A stretch of 64,000 nucleotides of DNA from Moniliella sp. 'wahieum' (GCA_003971905.1 RSEE01000054.1:1-64000), one strand, 5' to 3'; positions 50,531 through 63,224 are shown, counted from the stretch's first letter. Program-made: numbers and translations. The notes: a model not told the origin generated them from the sequence alone.

Positions 50531-50785
50531 CACCCAGGCGCTCAGACCCCGGCACTTGCCACCGACAACTGCCGGGGAGCTAGGTCTCACATCTCACCTG
50601 CTCACTGGTCGGCGCATTGGCTAGTGGCGGGTGCAACATTGGAGCGACTTTGCGTGGAGAGCCAGGGGCGGTATACGGGTTGCGCCGTGCTTCTCCCCGC
50701 CCTGGCGAATTGTCGGTGGTCGATCCATCCTGGGCACCGCCAACACCCCTCCACACTTCGATTGACCCACCCACAGCATCGATCT

Positions 50786-50806
50786 TGAGCTTGAAGCTTG
50801 AAGCTT
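50786..50806. repeat. Heptad array, unit TGA+AGCT
   Basis: TGAGCT, TGAAGCT, TGAAGCT. Confidence 0.93.
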
Positions 50807-51767
50807 TTGACCTACATAGCTAGCTTTACTTGGGGTTGAAGCTGTTGAAGCGCTGGCGCGATGGCTCAAGTGGTCTGGCTTTTGGATCTGGGTGTGTGGG
50901 GGGACAATGCTGGCACCATTGCCGGTAACAATGCTGGCAAAACTGGCCGAATGGGACGTCCTGAGTGATCGAGTGATCGGAGTTGTTGACGAGGACCAAT
51001 AGTCTTCTGTTGGGCTTCTTTTCGTAGCACTGATGATCGATGATCAAAGGGTGATTGGTGATGCGTGCACGTGATGCGTGACGCCCACACCAGCCTCTGT
51101 TTGTCGGCTGCGTCCTGTGCCTGCAGGCTGGGCGGAGCACTGGCGGAGCTGCTCGTGCTTGGAGTTCACCCGGGTACACTGCCGCCATGCACATCTGCCT
51201 GCGCCCCACCCGATGTGCGACCCGGCGTGGCCGGCTGTTCTCTTGCCCGACAGCAGGCGGCCAGCAGAGCAGTCCAGACAGCGCGCCTGGTGCTCGCGCT
51301 CGCATGCTTCGCTCCCGCGTTCTGAATCTGAGAAGGCTAAGATCTGCCTCTCAGATCTAATGTTCAACGTAACCAACCATTCAACGTGTTGGCTGGTTTC
51401 AGGCCTCAGGATCGTTCGAATACCCGAGAACGCCGGTGAACTTGACCGCGAACGTACTGTACGGACTGGTTGTTTACGACTTTACGCGGTTACGCTGCAT
51501 GTGAGAAGCCTGAAGACTTTTGGAATTCTGAACGCTGCAACTGAGAGTTGGACACGTGTATTGTGCAGCCCCGTACCCGACTAAATCGATTCACATGACC
51601 GGATCGGCGCAGGATGTGCACCATGCGCCCAAGGACTGGGAGGAACAGGCAGGAGCAGGGAGGAGCTTGGAAGTTAGAAACACGAGCACGTGACCAAGCG
51701 ACACCTTAGGCCTTAGGTGGTCCTGGCGTCGATCGTCATACATGGCATCATCCGTCAGCTGCGATAG

Positions 51768-51790
51768 TTATCGATTATCGATTATCGCCG
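51768..51790. repeat. Heptad array, unit TTA+TCGA
   Basis: TTATCGA, TTATCGA, TTATCGC; TTA in place of TGA. Confidence 0.92.
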
Positions 51791-51937
51791 ATAGCTACCC
51801 TATACGACCCCTCTACCCATCTCCTCGTCACACACATCCATTCTGCTAATCACATCTGCTCGTTACCAGTGAGGTGTTGCCACCGACGTTTAACACGTTT
51901 AACGCTGCTTCGGCACTCAACTGTGGACTAATTTAGT

Positions 51938-53373
51938 TCACAGGTGCGGCTTGATACCGGCCTTGGCGAGGAGAGCGTGGGTGCGCGCGGCCAACGTTCC
52001 TGCTCTGCCACCAGCGCTGGCGCCGGCGTAATTCGATCCGGCCCAGTTGGTGCAGATGCATCGTCCGGCCCGTCCGCGTAGCGCAGGGTACGCAACCCAG
52101 CCCAGAGCTGTGCTAGGGCGTGTCCTGGCTGATGCCCTCGGCGCCATACGCCTGCATCGCACGGTCCACAACCGCCAGTGGCGGTCCGCACGACGGCGAC
52201 TTTGCTCATACCAATGTCACGCAGCGCTTCTTTGGCATCGCCCGTATCAATGCGGTGAGCCGCCAGAGGACCAACAAGCGTGCCTGCTCAATCTCCATCC
52301 GGCTCTGGGCTATGAGCGAGATGATGGTGCCATGATCGCACAGTCGCTTGCCAACGCTCGCTTCTTCTCGTCCGTCGCGCGCAACAGCATTAGTTTCCAG
52401 TGCCCACTCGCCGCGCCAATCGACCGCATGCAGTGGTGGATCCGGCCCGGGCCCAGACGACCTTGCACCACCTCAAATCCCGGCCCCAACCAAGGACAAT
52501 GTTCTCCTTGGGCACAACGCACCCGGTCATACACCACTTCCATATGACCTTCCGGTGCATCATCGTATCCCAGCACTTTCATCGCCCGCACCACCTTGAC
52601 GCCCTTAGCATCGGAAGGAACCAATACGAGCGACTGCTGCCGGTGCCGGTTGGGGTTGTTGGCATCCGACTTGCCCATGACCAAGTGAATCGCACAGCGC
52701 GGGTCCCCCGCGCCTGAGATGTACCACTTGCGACCGCTCACCACCACCTCGTCCCCCTCGATTGTCAGCGAGTTTCATGTTGGTCGCATCTGACGAAGCG
52801 ACGCCAGGCTCGGTCATGGAAAAGGCACTGCGAATCTTGCCCTCCACAGGGGCTGAAGCCAACGCTCTTGCTGTGCCGGCGTACCGTATTTCGCCAGCAC
52901 CTCTGCCACCTTCTGCCACCCCAATTCCCAAGCGCCATCGTGACAGAAAGACAAAACAACAAGGGGGAGAGGGTAAATAATACGCACCCATGTTGCCTGT
53001 GTCAGGGCAGAGCAGTTGACACCTCGGAAGCCAGATGGCCTCCGCGGCCCATCAGTTCGGCCATGACGGCATACTCTAGAATGGAGAGGTTGGTGCCGTG
53101 GAGTGGGTACTTAGACTTGGGCAGAACAGGTTCCATAGCCCCTCGGCCTTGGCTTTGGCCTTGAGTTCTTCTGTAATGGCAGGGTAGCTGCTAAGCGCTT
53201 GGCTGGGTCCAGGGGCATCTGCGCTTGGAACACAGCCTCTGCGGGTAGACGTGCTCCTCTAGGAAGGCAATCAGCTTGCGCAGCACCTCTTTCCCGTGTG
53301 GGGTGAACCGGTCGGCGATGAGAGCCCAGACAGAGGGATTGATGTACCGTTCAATGGGATGGGGGGTCGACAT
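51938..53373 (-). CDS. Acyl-CoA dehydrogenase family protein (ACAD10/11-like)
   Basis: FAD-dependent oxidation of acyl-CoA, probably in mitochondria or peroxisomes. ATG at 53373 (MSTPHPIERYINPSVWALIA) then EVLRKLIAFLEEHVYPAE. An intron (52903-52987, donor GTGCGT) joins GNM to EVLAKYGTPAQQERWLQPL. FAD/substrate motifs follow: IEGDEVVVSGRKWYISGAGD (about 52750), CAIHLVMGKSD, VLGYDDAPEGHMEVVYDRVR, FEVVQGRLGPGRIHHCMRSI (about 52440), MSKVAVVRTAT (about 52200), ALAQLWAGLRTLRYADGPDD, HALLAKAGIKPHL, TGA. The layout fits the large ACAD group with the DGPDxVH motif. About five frame changes. No peroxisomal SKL-type end seen. Substrate unknown. Confidence 0.88.
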
Positions 53374-54762
53374 GGTGTTCGTGCTCACAGGGGAGGATAG
53401 AGAGACAAGATGGATGGAGAAGGGGAAAAGGGGGGGGTGGCGTGGCGTGGCGTGGGGGAGCAAGGTAGGGTAAATGAAAGCGGGGTTAGGGGCTTCGTTG
53501 CGGCCGGTGGTGGGGAAAGGGTGTAGCAGTTGGAGTGGGGCCACTGCGCTGAGCAGGAGCGCTCAAGCCAAGACGGTGTCTTCGAAAGGGCAGTTGCGTC
53601 CATGATTCGGTTGGGCCGAGCGGGTCACCGGGCGCCGGTCAACCGGCTCGGCTGCAGCCGGTAGTATTTCAAAGTTGTTAACCCACCGGTGCCTTGCCTG
53701 ATACGTAGATGTGAAAGCTAGACCCTAGAGTTGCCGCGCGCAGGCCAGCAGGCCACGTGTACATTCCTGTCCCACTGCTTGCTCTGTCCTCTTCGCCACC
53801 ACCTCTCCTTCCCCCTTCCCCTTCTTCTCGCTCACCTCGTTACTTGATTACTACTCGCTGATCGTCTGTGGTTTAGAGACTAGGTGTCTCCAGGTCAGAG
53901 CCTTCACGCGTCGCTACAGTATTCTACGTGCTGCCAGTTGCCCATTGCCCCTATTAGGCCCCGGTCGAATCACTCACTATAATCATTGGCATATACAACC
54001 TCCATCTGAGCGGCGGAGCCAACACTCAACCATGTGTAATAGGTCCCCATCCCTGCTTAACAACACCCACCCTCCAGCCCGTTTTTGTACACTCATTGTC
54101 GTCTCGCCAAACCGCAAAACGATTGTCACATAAAAGTAAGCCCAACCCCGATAGACCATCTCTTTTACCCTCTTCGCACATCCAAGAGCTGTAGGTGACG
54201 CCAATAATGCGCCGCTTTTCTCGCATTTCCCCCCTTTGCCGGAAAAAGAATGAGAGCCACAGGGAGAAGACGCAGACAAAAGACCGACCGCCGATGAGAT
54301 CCGGCCAGTCTCCGGCCAGTCTCCCAATTAATCCTTCCTATTAGGAAGGGAGGTTTATTAGCCTTTTATTGCTGGCACTGGGACACCCGCATTACCGATA
54401 CTCAATAATGCGAGAGAAGAGTAGAGCGAAAGAAGACTAACGATAGAAACGAGACAGCCCTGTTCTCCCTCCTCCATTGCTGTGGCCGATCCAAGGCCGA
54501 GGACTAGAGAGAATATGCCTCGTCTGTGCTTCCACGTAGAAAAGCGTTACGTGCCACTCCCATGAAAAGCAGAAGGAAAGTATCGTTGAGGGGTAAGAAG
54601 ATCCCGTGATTTTGTGGCCTCGCTCGGCCTATTGGTTCATCAAGTTCTCCTCGTGGTACAGTGAAGCGATCCGCTCGGGCCCCTTCTCTTCCTCCGAGCG
54701 ACGCGAGGAAGAAAAATGTAACGGCATGGCCAGCATCTGATGGTGATCCGACGTGGCTACTC
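53374..54762. other. Intergenic region upstream of the acyl-CoA dehydrogenase
   Basis: AT-richer stretch; no gene, RNA or repeat array recognised. The 3' part may include the tail of the F-BAR-like gene. Confidence 0.45.
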
Positions 54763-56088
54763 TCACTTGACTTTCTTAGGATTGAGGGCAAACGAGACGG
54801 ATCGCTCCCTCTGGAGACCAGAATCGGAGATACTAAGCTGCCAATGGGAGGCTGAAAAGAATGGTCGGTGCGCGCAACTGAGGTGGGGTATCGATGGGTG
54901 GCAAGGACACCACGGGTGAAATGGGAGTTGGGTTGTACGGATCCCCCCGTTCATCAGAGATCGGGGAAGGTGGGGGGGTGACACGATCCCTTTGCCTCCT
55001 CTCTTGGTGGGAGAAGTGATTTCGCCCTTCCTTTCCACTTGCGGCGTTCTTCCAAGGCGACAGAAGAATATGAGTTCTGCGCTTTTCTTGCGCTGCCGCA
55101 AGGCATGGAGAAAGCCAGGCTTGATTGGCGCCAGCTCGGAGGTGGCACGTTTCGGAAGGGGGCCTTCCGCGAAGCCGGGATCCGATGAGGACGGTGGTTG
55201 GAGGGTATGAGAACGAGAAATAGTATACTGATCTGATCCGTCCGCGGTGGGCTCAGTGTCGCTGGGAATAATGTCGACCTTCTCCGATCCTCAACGAGTG
55301 CCTGTGATGAGAGTATGGCCCCCCGTTGCTGCTCTGAGAAGAAAAGGGAGGGATTGACCAACAGGCGGGGGGGTGACAGAAGAGGATGCGACATAAGAGA
55401 AGGCATGGGCCAGAAACACGAGTTTGGGCAAAGTGTGCCATCGCGGCATCAATGTTAAACGCTAGGGCCCCTTGGCGAGCTGTGTCAGCAATGCCAATGA
55501 GCTGTTGGCCCAAATTGACCCCATCGGTGTGGAATTTGGTCATCACATTCTTCAACACCAAGAGACGCTCCGCATCCGCCGTTTGAGCTACGGAAAATAC
55601 CGCACTTGCTTCTCGCCTCCATTGGGACACTACCTTGTCGCGATCGTGCTGTAACAGAGCGACTCGTCGAGAGGACAGGCGGCGTACCTGGAAGGACGCA
55701 GCATCCAAATTCTTGGTCTCTCGAACGAGGCTGGCTTCGATCAGATTCAAGCCCGTGCCGTATCGTGCAATCGGTCTTCATGAGGCGCAAGCTGCGCCCA
55801 CGCCCCTCGTCGGGGCTTTGCAGAGAGAACGTTGACATGCCTCGCTCTCGAGCGACCGTGCGGTATAAAGTTGTGACACGGTAATCAGCTCCGAGGCCAG
55901 CATGTCGAGCACAGGCTGCAACCCACACGGGACCGAGCTCTGATCAGAGAAGAAAGGTTGCTCGCCAAGCTCGGCCAGGGCGGTAGCATGGGCTCGGTCG
56001 AGAGCGGCTCGCTTCAAAAAGTACTCGCCCAGCTCATCCCCAGTGCAAGGGCGTCGCGGAAGCGTTGCTGTAGCAGTTGCGTCGCCAT
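54763..56088 (-). CDS. F-BAR-like membrane-curvature protein (tentative)
   Basis: Probably a dimeric helical membrane-bending protein of the F-BAR group, acting at the cell cortex. ATG at 56088: MATQLLQQRFRDALALG, then after one missing G in a G-run DELGEYFLKRAALDRAHATA, LAELGEQPFF, QPVLDMLASELITVSQLYTA, LIEASLVRETKNLDAASFQV, VALLQHDRDKVVSQWRREAS, DAERLLVLKNVMTKFHTDGV and NLGQQLIGIADTARQGALAF. The last parts match the F-BAR core pattern (ERxxxLKxxLxxFxT, then a long helix). An intron seems to lie at about 55330-55430. The C-terminal exon reads SDPGFAEGPLPKRATSELAP and FLHALRQRKKS; its end is uncertain (54500-54960). No SH3 or RhoGAP domain could be seen. The family call rests on pattern only. 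Confidence 0.6.
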
Positions 56089-56874
56089 TCTGGGGTCCCC
56101 CTTGCTGAGCGATTCAGCATAAAGCAGCGGTGCTGATTGGTCGTCATGGCAAGCACCCGTGTGGTGGGACTGCGAAAGAAGTGGCGGACAGGCACCACCG
56201 GAGCTGGATGGTTGCCTTCTCTATACTTACTCATGTGTGGGGCAAAGCAGGGCGGGACACTTCTCTCCGAGAAAGCGGTCAATGACCAATCTGAGATGAT
56301 ATCATCGGTGACGCTTGAAGCTAACTTGAAGCCGAAAGGGGCATCCCTTCGCGCCGCCCCTTCCCATCTACATTCCTACTTTTGTTAGAGGGTACTGCTA
56401 GGGTTCTCCTGCGCGGCCCTCAATGGGTCGGTGACGCTCGCCTAGCCGAGCGGAAGCGTTCCGCTCGCAGGCCGCGCACGCCCTGCTCGCTCCATCTCCC
56501 TTCCTCTCTCCTTTCTCCTTCCCTTCAGACGTTGCTTGAAGACTTGTGGCTCACCACTTTGCCTTCACGCCTTGTCTGAAGGCTGATTTGCAGCTGATCC
56601 ATAGGATCGCGAGTGCTCCCAAGTCGCACTCTAGCAACTTTGTCGTCCCAACCCATCTGTGCATAATTGGATGGCAAGAGGAATGATCGATTTTGTACGA
56701 AAGCGTTGAACATGTCTCTCTCTTTCTCTCTCTAATAAACAATTGAGGCCTATACATGTACCCCCCTCTGCATTGCCATATTATCATACGACCAGCTTCC
56801 CAGCAGGTCTCCTACAGTAGTTCGTACCACATGTTTTTTGAGGGATAGAAGTACACCAACAACAGCAGGGCGCC
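56089..56874. other. Intergenic region upstream of the F-BAR-like gene
   Basis: No gene or array recognised; pyrimidine-rich stretch at about 56480-56530. Confidence 0.45.
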
Positions 56875-58887
56875 TCACTCGTCCTCGTCCTCATCCGCAT
56901 CCCCCTCGCCCGCATTGGAGGCAGAAGCGCCAGAAGCCGCATGGCGGCGCTGACGCTTTCCTTCGGGCACCGCGTCGTCCTGGCCCTCAGCCTCAGCCTG
57001 TAGCGCCGCCAATTCGTCGTCCATCTCTTCTGGGTCGGCGTCGGAACCAGCGTCAGAACCCGAGTCAGAGCCCGAGTCAGAGCCCGAATCAGGTGCCTGG
57101 CGCTTGGGCGAGGGTGATCGGGAGGACGCAGAACGGTGCAACGAAGCAGCACGGGGCGCGGGAGAGGAGCGCCCCTCCTCCTCTTCCGCATCGGCCATGG
57201 ACACATCCTCATTGCCGTCCATCTTTGTGTGCAGGGACGAGGGGCGCCTGGAAATGGGTGTCGAGGCGGAGGAAGATGCGGCTTCTTCTGGCTCCGAATC
57301 GGACAGCTCGGGTACCAGGGTAGGGTCCAACTGGTCCACCTCGCGACGCGAGCGCCATGCCTTACGGAGCTCGTATTGGGACAGAGCTCGGTCCGTCGCT
57401 TGCACCCCGGCCCACATGTCCGGGTAACGAGCCGAGTCGGTGCGTTTCAGGCGCTTTTGGCGCAGTGTGTACTGCATCGCCACAGGATGGTAGTAGGCCA
57501 CCGGGCGTTTCTTTCCACTTCCCACAAGGGGCGGGGCGTGACCCTTCTTTTCCAATTGCTCGGCCTGCCAGTCGGATTGGGCTTTGCTCGCCACCGGGGC
57601 ATCCCCTTCTTCTGTCAATACAATCACATACTGACTTGCTTGGGCTTGACCCGCATTCTCCCGGCTTGATAGTCGCGATGGAACTTGAACTGGGTCATTG
57701 CCGATTCCGGCGCTTGGCCATCCTCAATTTCGTCCAGCGCGACCAACTCGCCTTTGATTCGACGCTCCTTGAGTTTGGCGACCGCAATGTCATCGAGTTG
57801 TTCTTGGCTGAGCTGCTCAGACTCAGCTTCTGGCTGGGGCGAAGGAGACCTGGGTTTGCTTTCATTGTCCGATTCCGAGTCGCCAAAGAGGCCCTCGTCG
57901 TCACTGTCTCCCTCATTAGCAGGTTTGGACTTAGATTTGTGTGCTTGGTCCGGGGCTTGCCATTTCCATTCGCAGGAAGCGGGGCATCCTTCTCATCCCC
58001 CGTTACGAGATAGAGGCTGATCCGCTGATCACCGCCATGGTTGACGGGGCGCAGGATGGCCTCAGCGACGCGGGGATCAGCAACCGGTTGACCTGCACGT
58101 GTTCGTCCGGGCCAATCCTGGAACCGGACCAGCTGATAGTCGGTCGCCCACGTATCCACATCGGGCAAGAACTCGTAGGAAGCAACAGGCTGGAGATGGG
58201 GCTTGGTCGGGTGCCGCAAACTGGCCAAAGAACTGTCCTGGACAGCAGCAAATGTCTCGTTGATCCTGGCCACCTGCATCACGCGACGTGTCAACGTCCA
58301 TAATATCCTCTTGGTCCACACCGGCCTTGCGTCTGGCCGACTTTTCGGGGGTGGCACCGTGCTCGTTCCTTCGCAGCCACGCAGCATCCGTACCCGATTT
58401 GCGCGAGATCATGACGGATGCCATTTTCGATGTAACCGCCGACGAGGATGCAGGCAGTGCTGCAGACAAGGGAGTGAGCAAGAACCGATCCTCTTCGTCG
58501 ATCTCGAGGGTGTCGACATCAGGCAAGGTGCGCGGGGCAAAGGGGTTGATGTCGCCAGTCCAGACGCCCGGAAAACGGGTGAGGTCCATGGGGATGCCGC
58601 CCTCTGCATTGACGAGGACGGGGAGCTGGTTGGCGCGGGCCAGGCGGTCGGTGAAGGTGATGGCCAGATCGCCGCCGACGCGACTTTGGGTCTCGGGGCC
58701 ATCGGCGTAGCGTGCAGCAGAGACGCTGACGCGCTGGAGCTTGGGCGGGAAAGGCGGGAGAGGAAGTGGGTTGGGGTACCGCACGCGGTCGATGAGCTCG
58801 GTCCTAACGCAGCGCGTTAGCAATGAGCGGTGGTGGAGCGGTCAAAGAGGGGGGAAGAAACACGTACTGCTTGCGCTCGCTACTCAT
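56875..58887 (-). CDS. PAF1: RNA polymerase II-associated protein Paf1
   Basis: Core subunit of the Paf1 transcription elongation complex in the nucleus. The first exon is only 20 bases (58868-58887); intron 58804-58867 (donor GTACGT, branch GCTAAC, acceptor TAG) joins MSSERKQ to TELIDRVRYPNPLPLPPFPP, the typical Paf1 opening. Then FPGVWTGDINPFAPRTLPD, DEEDRFLLTPLSAALPAS, AAWLRRNEHGATPEK, HPTKPHLQPVASYEFLPDVD, WATDYQLVRFQDWPGRTR, RISLYLVTGDE, VAYYHPVAMQYTLRQKRLKR (about 57470). The tail is Ser/Asp-rich with SGSDSGSDSGSDAGSDADPE and ends DADEDEDE before TGA, as is usual for Paf1. Few frame changes (about four). Divergent from uS19m with about 200 bp between starts, a possible shared promoter. 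Confidence 0.93.
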
Positions 58888-59089
58888 GGTGGCCTGGCAG
58901 AGACAGGAATGGACGAACGATGGGGCCAGCCGTGGCTACCGTGCTGGCGGGAGGCGGAATTCTTGGCTGATAATCCGCTCCGAGGCATGCCCTCCAGGGC
59001 GTCACGTGAGATTACGTACTGCCCTCCCCCCGGCTGCGCGTGGCGTCCACAACGTTTTAAGACACGGCGGCAACCATACACTGGCTCCC

Positions 59090-59552
59090 ATGCTGCCCTC
59101 GGCTGTGGCATGGCGGTCGGCCTGGAAAGGCACGTTGGGTTGTTCCCTGCGTGGGATGTGCTGTGCTCCTGACGGCTCCTTTTCATCCCGGCCCCTACTT
59201 TGTGGCCTTCCCCAACCTAGCGGATGCGCTGCTCAACAACCGCGCCATCCGCACCAACGCCCGCTCCTGTACCATTCTTCCCAACTTTGTGGGGTACGTC
59301 GCCGTGTCTTTGCATCGCGCTCGCTCACCTCCTGCTCTCGCACAGCCTCAAGTTCATGGTTCGCAACAGCCGCGTTCACTTGCCCGTGGTGGTCACGGAA
59401 GAAATGATTGGCCACAAGTTGGGTGAATTTGCCCCGACGCGGAAACGCTTCTCAGCTATCGCATCTCGCCTATTTCCTGACCCCGTCCCCCTTGTTGTTC
59501 TCTGATCGCTTTGCACTATTAACCCCTCCTCAGGAAAACCAACGCGAAGTAA
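59090..59552 (+). CDS. RSM19: Mitochondrial small-subunit ribosomal protein uS19m
   Basis: Structural protein of the mitoribosome head. Exon 1: ATG at 59090, [13 protein letters not shown]. Exon 2: [35 protein letters not shown]. Exon 3: [36 protein letters not shown], matching the S19 signature (TILPxFVG, [22 protein letters not shown]). The intron between exons 2 and 3 is standard (donor GTACGT at 59294, acceptor CAG). The first intron is odd: the donor reads GCACGT and the acceptor CCCGG, without AG. The last exon is probably AAAACCAACGCGAAG-TAA (KTNAK), after a TTAAC branch and CCTCAG. Its donor near 59460 also reads GC, not GT. These may be base errors or non-canonical sites. Confidence 0.85.
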
Positions 59553-61434
59553 GCGGGTATTTGCATCCATATGTATCTCTCCATATCTACCCTCTTCCTG
59601 GGAGTGCAGCATCCCCTCGGTCGACGACAACGACGTTTCTCCCGTCCGTCATAGTTTTTTCTAATCGTCTTTTTGACCAAACGGCGTCACGCCCCTCGCG
59701 CACGAAAATGCCATACAGGGGCATATGGCTCAACGAGCCAAAGAGCCTGAGTTGAACTACCACAAACTCCTGCAATCTGGAGGGACGGTCATCGCGACGG
59801 TATCCTTTTGTCGGAAGTAGAACCAGGACAACAGTAACACGCGAAGCTAGCAGGACCTATTTCCTGTCATGAGCGCGTGATCACTGAGCTACATATATAA
59901 TCCTGGACAAACTGAGGAGAAACGACTGGACCAATGGGCAGGGGTTGCATAGTACTCTCGTTGTCGGGGCGAGGCGGTGGCGGCAGCGGGCCAAGCAATG
60001 GCCTACCACCAGAATGTGGCATCTGACGTGGCTCGTGAAGAGACCGATAACTGGTGTTGCTGCCGCCACCAATCGAGCTGTTTCTTCCATCTTTTCTCCT
60101 TTCATCAGCACCGCCCTCATGCTTCCACTCATTCCAGGTGCGCCCGGCATGGTCCTAGGACCTGGACTCAGTGCGCAGCCCATATGCCTCGATTGTGCTT
60201 CCTGGATCGATGTAACGACTCTTTTTATCAGATCACCTGCGACGGCCTGCCGCTGGACAAGACGGTTAACATTTCCGGGTATACAATGTCCGTTATAATG
60301 GGGGCTTCATCCCAGCGTTGGAGGCGCACACCGACAATGACATGCCCCTCGAATGGGCTGACATCTTCTTCCAGAGGCGACTTCGAAGAGCGCCTGGCGC
60401 GCGAGTACATCCCCAATAATAGACGTGTGGTCTTTATCTTGGATCGTCTTCTGGCCTCCCACAAGTTGCCTTCCACCAATTGTCATCGCTCAGCGTGACT
60501 GTGTTCCCATATGTCGTCGGCTCCAGCTTCTCAGCATGCGGCCCACGATGCATCAGCCATCGCGCAGCCCAGGATTGACCCACGTACACACTCAACAATC
60601 CCTCAGTCTGATACTCACTCTTCTGGCTTGCAGCTTGCCCGGCCGCCCTCACCTCGGTCCACCTCTGATGTACCAAGAGGTGGTCAAGCAAAATATGGTG
60701 GAAGTATGTAATGGTATATCTTCCTATGTATTCATTGAACTATAACTTTTCTTCCCAATTCTGCATATGGAAGTATTTTTGTCTCTGGCAAAAAGCTACT
60801 AAGCTTGACCGTTATCGCTATTATACCGAATTGCCCCCTGTGTCGGTGGCAGTGAGCCAGTTGCATGTTCAGAAAAGAGTCTTTGGTTGGCATGCATGAC
60901 CTTACATCGATCCACACCTCTCTGGGATGGAAACTGTGGCCTCAACTATCTGCCTCCTCCTAGGTCTGTTGATGGAACGGTTACGTGTCACTGTGGGCTG
61001 GCTCGCTTACACAAGCCATTTCCTCCGTTGCGCAGAGCATGCTTTCTTCGACCTGTGCGACCAAAATCGAGTCCCTTCCGTACGGTTGGGGAGGTCTGTG
61101 CGTGAGCTTGGAGTCCCTAGTACTGATCTTATTCTACTTCAAATATTTGTGGTCTTTGGTCTTGAGCGCAAGTGAGCTCTAAGGTGAGCTGCCGGATCTG
61201 GACGTCGACAGTCATCAGTCCTGATCCGCGGGCGTCTCGTCCTCGATGTGAGATTCTACCCTCTTCATGCCTTAATTTTGCCTTCTTATTGCTGGTGAGG
61301 GCGGAGACCTGCCCATTACTTTCCGCATTTTTTCTTGTTTTGCTGTTCCTGTTCTAAACTGAGTGTAGGAACCTTTTGCTCCTTTGAGAGTCATTCGTCT
61401 TTATTCCTTCCTCTTTCTATGTTGCATCCATATC
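59553..61434. other. Gene-poor region downstream of uS19m
   Basis: No protein family recognised. Between 60200 and 60480 both strands have open frames (for example IITDIVYPEMLTVLSSGRPS on the minus strand) that could be a decayed gene, but I cannot assign one. From 60700 the DNA is clearly AT-richer than the gene regions. Confidence 0.45.
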
Positions 61435-61650
61435 ATTGACAGAGCTTAAGGCTGGGATGGGGGAAACGCTACGTCTAAACCGAACCGTTCATCTTGCGGG
61501 GGTTACTTGGAAGCGCCACCAAGGTTAAGAAACCAGGGGGATCGCCAGGATATCAGGACCCTCTGGTTCTCGCCATCCTATCCCGTACCCTAGGAAGCGC
61601 GTGTGGACACGGATGAATGTGGTTGACATCCGAGCGAGGAACCATTTCTG
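61435..61650 (-). mobile_element. 3' tail of the same LINE family, 5'-truncated copy
   Basis: Reverse complement of this segment matches 32097-32312 across its whole length with only scattered differences (about nine in ten bases by eye), covering the ORF2 C terminus (MSTTFLRVHTRFLGYGTGWR in the other copy) and the 3' UTR. Truncation at about 215 bases from the 3' end is typical of target-primed reverse transcription. Orientation is opposite to the first copy. Confidence 0.85.
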
Positions 61651-62844
61651 TAAGATGTTGATTCCGTCAATAAAAAATGCCCGTCGGTATGTAGCCTTTT
61701 TGTTCTACGTCATTTTCTAGCGGGCCATTTTGTATAGCAACATATCTCCTTGCATATCCATTCTGGAGACCCACTAGGCAACACCCGTGTTACTCCGTAG
61801 TAGTTCACCGGCAGTCCCACCGACCTGCTTTAGCAACCACATCTTGGCTTTTCCGAATTCTTTCGTCCAGGGTTTCCTTTGCCGTCGATCTCCCTCCAGC
61901 TTTCAGTCTCCTCTCTGTACGGATGCCGCGGCGCTATCCTACAAGAGTTGAGTTACTCTGTGACAGGACTTGTCCGACCCTGGTTTTGGCTACGTCAACC
62001 TTCCGCAACCTTTCAAGATTCTGCATCTACAGGCACGCTGGTCCGGCTCGTTCCATGAAGGTGCATATACACAACCTTGCCACGCTAGCCGATGCCCCAA
62101 TATTTGAAAGGCCTCACCTCGTCTCTTGCTCCGCTCGCATCCGCCAATAATAGCGTTCACGTTTTTTGGTAGACCGTGAGTGGACCCTCCTCCTTGATGG
62201 GAAAGAACCCCTGAACCGTGGGTTGGGCTCTAGTTCTGGGCCCGATGGATATCCATATTTTCAAGCCCTATCGTGTCCAACTTGCCGGCTAACGTGATGG
62301 AGATAACCACAGGCGCCAAAACTTGAACCATCTCGCACGTATTAGCCATCTTGATCTGTGTATTCATGTGTACTGCCCCCTGCCGTCCAGAAACGGAGCC
62401 TCTTTTCACCGTCTTTCTCCACCAACTTCAATATGCAGCCTGTTGTCGGCTTCTTTTGCCTGCGCTGAGACTCCGACAACCACATTCACCGCAAAAAAGA
62501 CAGAAGGAGTTTACCTCTCCTCCGTATTATCGAGCGCTTCTGTTCTGCTCTGTTGGCGTTGACCAAGTTGACGGTTGCGGGGGAACCCAGTCAGTGAAAA
62601 GCACCCGACTATTACATTCCCAGCATCCCACGCACTGCCCGTTTGGAGCCAGTGCCCTTTCTTTGGACACTCCTTTTTTTCTTGTGCTTTGCGAGGGTCG
62701 TGATTATGAGCGAACTTGACGTTCTGATATACAAGCAATAAAACACTTCGGAGGAGACCAAGCTTGCCCTCACCGTGGAGGGGCCCGCGTTTGCTCCCAC
62801 AGGGGCGCAACTTCTGAGTGTCAACATGCCACCCACGCCGTGCT

Positions 62845-62880
62845 TGAAGCTTCACTTGATGAGCTTGATGCATGATGAAT
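62845..62880. repeat. Mixed array TGAAGCT, TGATGCA
   Basis: TGAAGCT, TCACT, TGATGAGCT, TGATGCA, TGATGAA. Confidence 0.85.
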
Positions 62881-63144
62881 GGTGGCGGATATATATGGGT
62901 CTAGAATCCAGCTGTGGTATAGGGGACAAGTAGGCATGCTCGCAGTGGGTGCAACATGCACATCAACCAATCACATATGGGTGGTGGCAACCGGCGCTGC
63001 ACCAGTGCTGGAGACGCACTTCAACGTTCAACAACTGTACGCGCCACCCAGAAGAACAGAGAGGTGCAGCGCATGCCCTGCGGTCGAGTCGGACCGATCG
63101 GACTGTGGCGTTTGGGCCGATGTGGCAGCTGTGGCAGGCGAATG

Positions 63145-63162
63145 TGATGCATGATGCATCAG
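63145..63162. repeat. Heptad array, unit TGA+TGCA
   Basis: TGATGCA twice, then TCAG. Confidence 0.9.
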
Positions 63163-63224
63163 TGTAACAGGTGTCAACACTAGGATCAACGCGCTCAGCC
63201 AGCACACTCAGCCAGCACTCATGT

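Larger units (their letters stand above)
49886..51937. other. Intergenic region between KRE6 and the acyl-CoA dehydrogenase
   Basis: No gene seen; a 314-codon plus-strand frame (49680-50624) partly overlaps KRE6 antisense and is likely chance. Contains a TCAG/TGAG palindromic cluster (about 50490-50530) and arrays at 50786-50806 and 51768-51790. Confidence 0.55.

Noticed and set aside
49680-50624. Plus-strand frame of 314 codons
   Set aside because: Overlaps the KRE6 N terminus antisense and continues into repeat-like intergenic DNA; no motif.
51405-51435. GTTCGAATAC resembling a tRNA B box
   Set aside because: No matching A box, acceptor stem or anticodon arm around it.
59977-60498. Frame of 173 codons downstream of uS19m
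   Set aside because: No recognisable domain; competing open frame on the other strand; left as unassigned.
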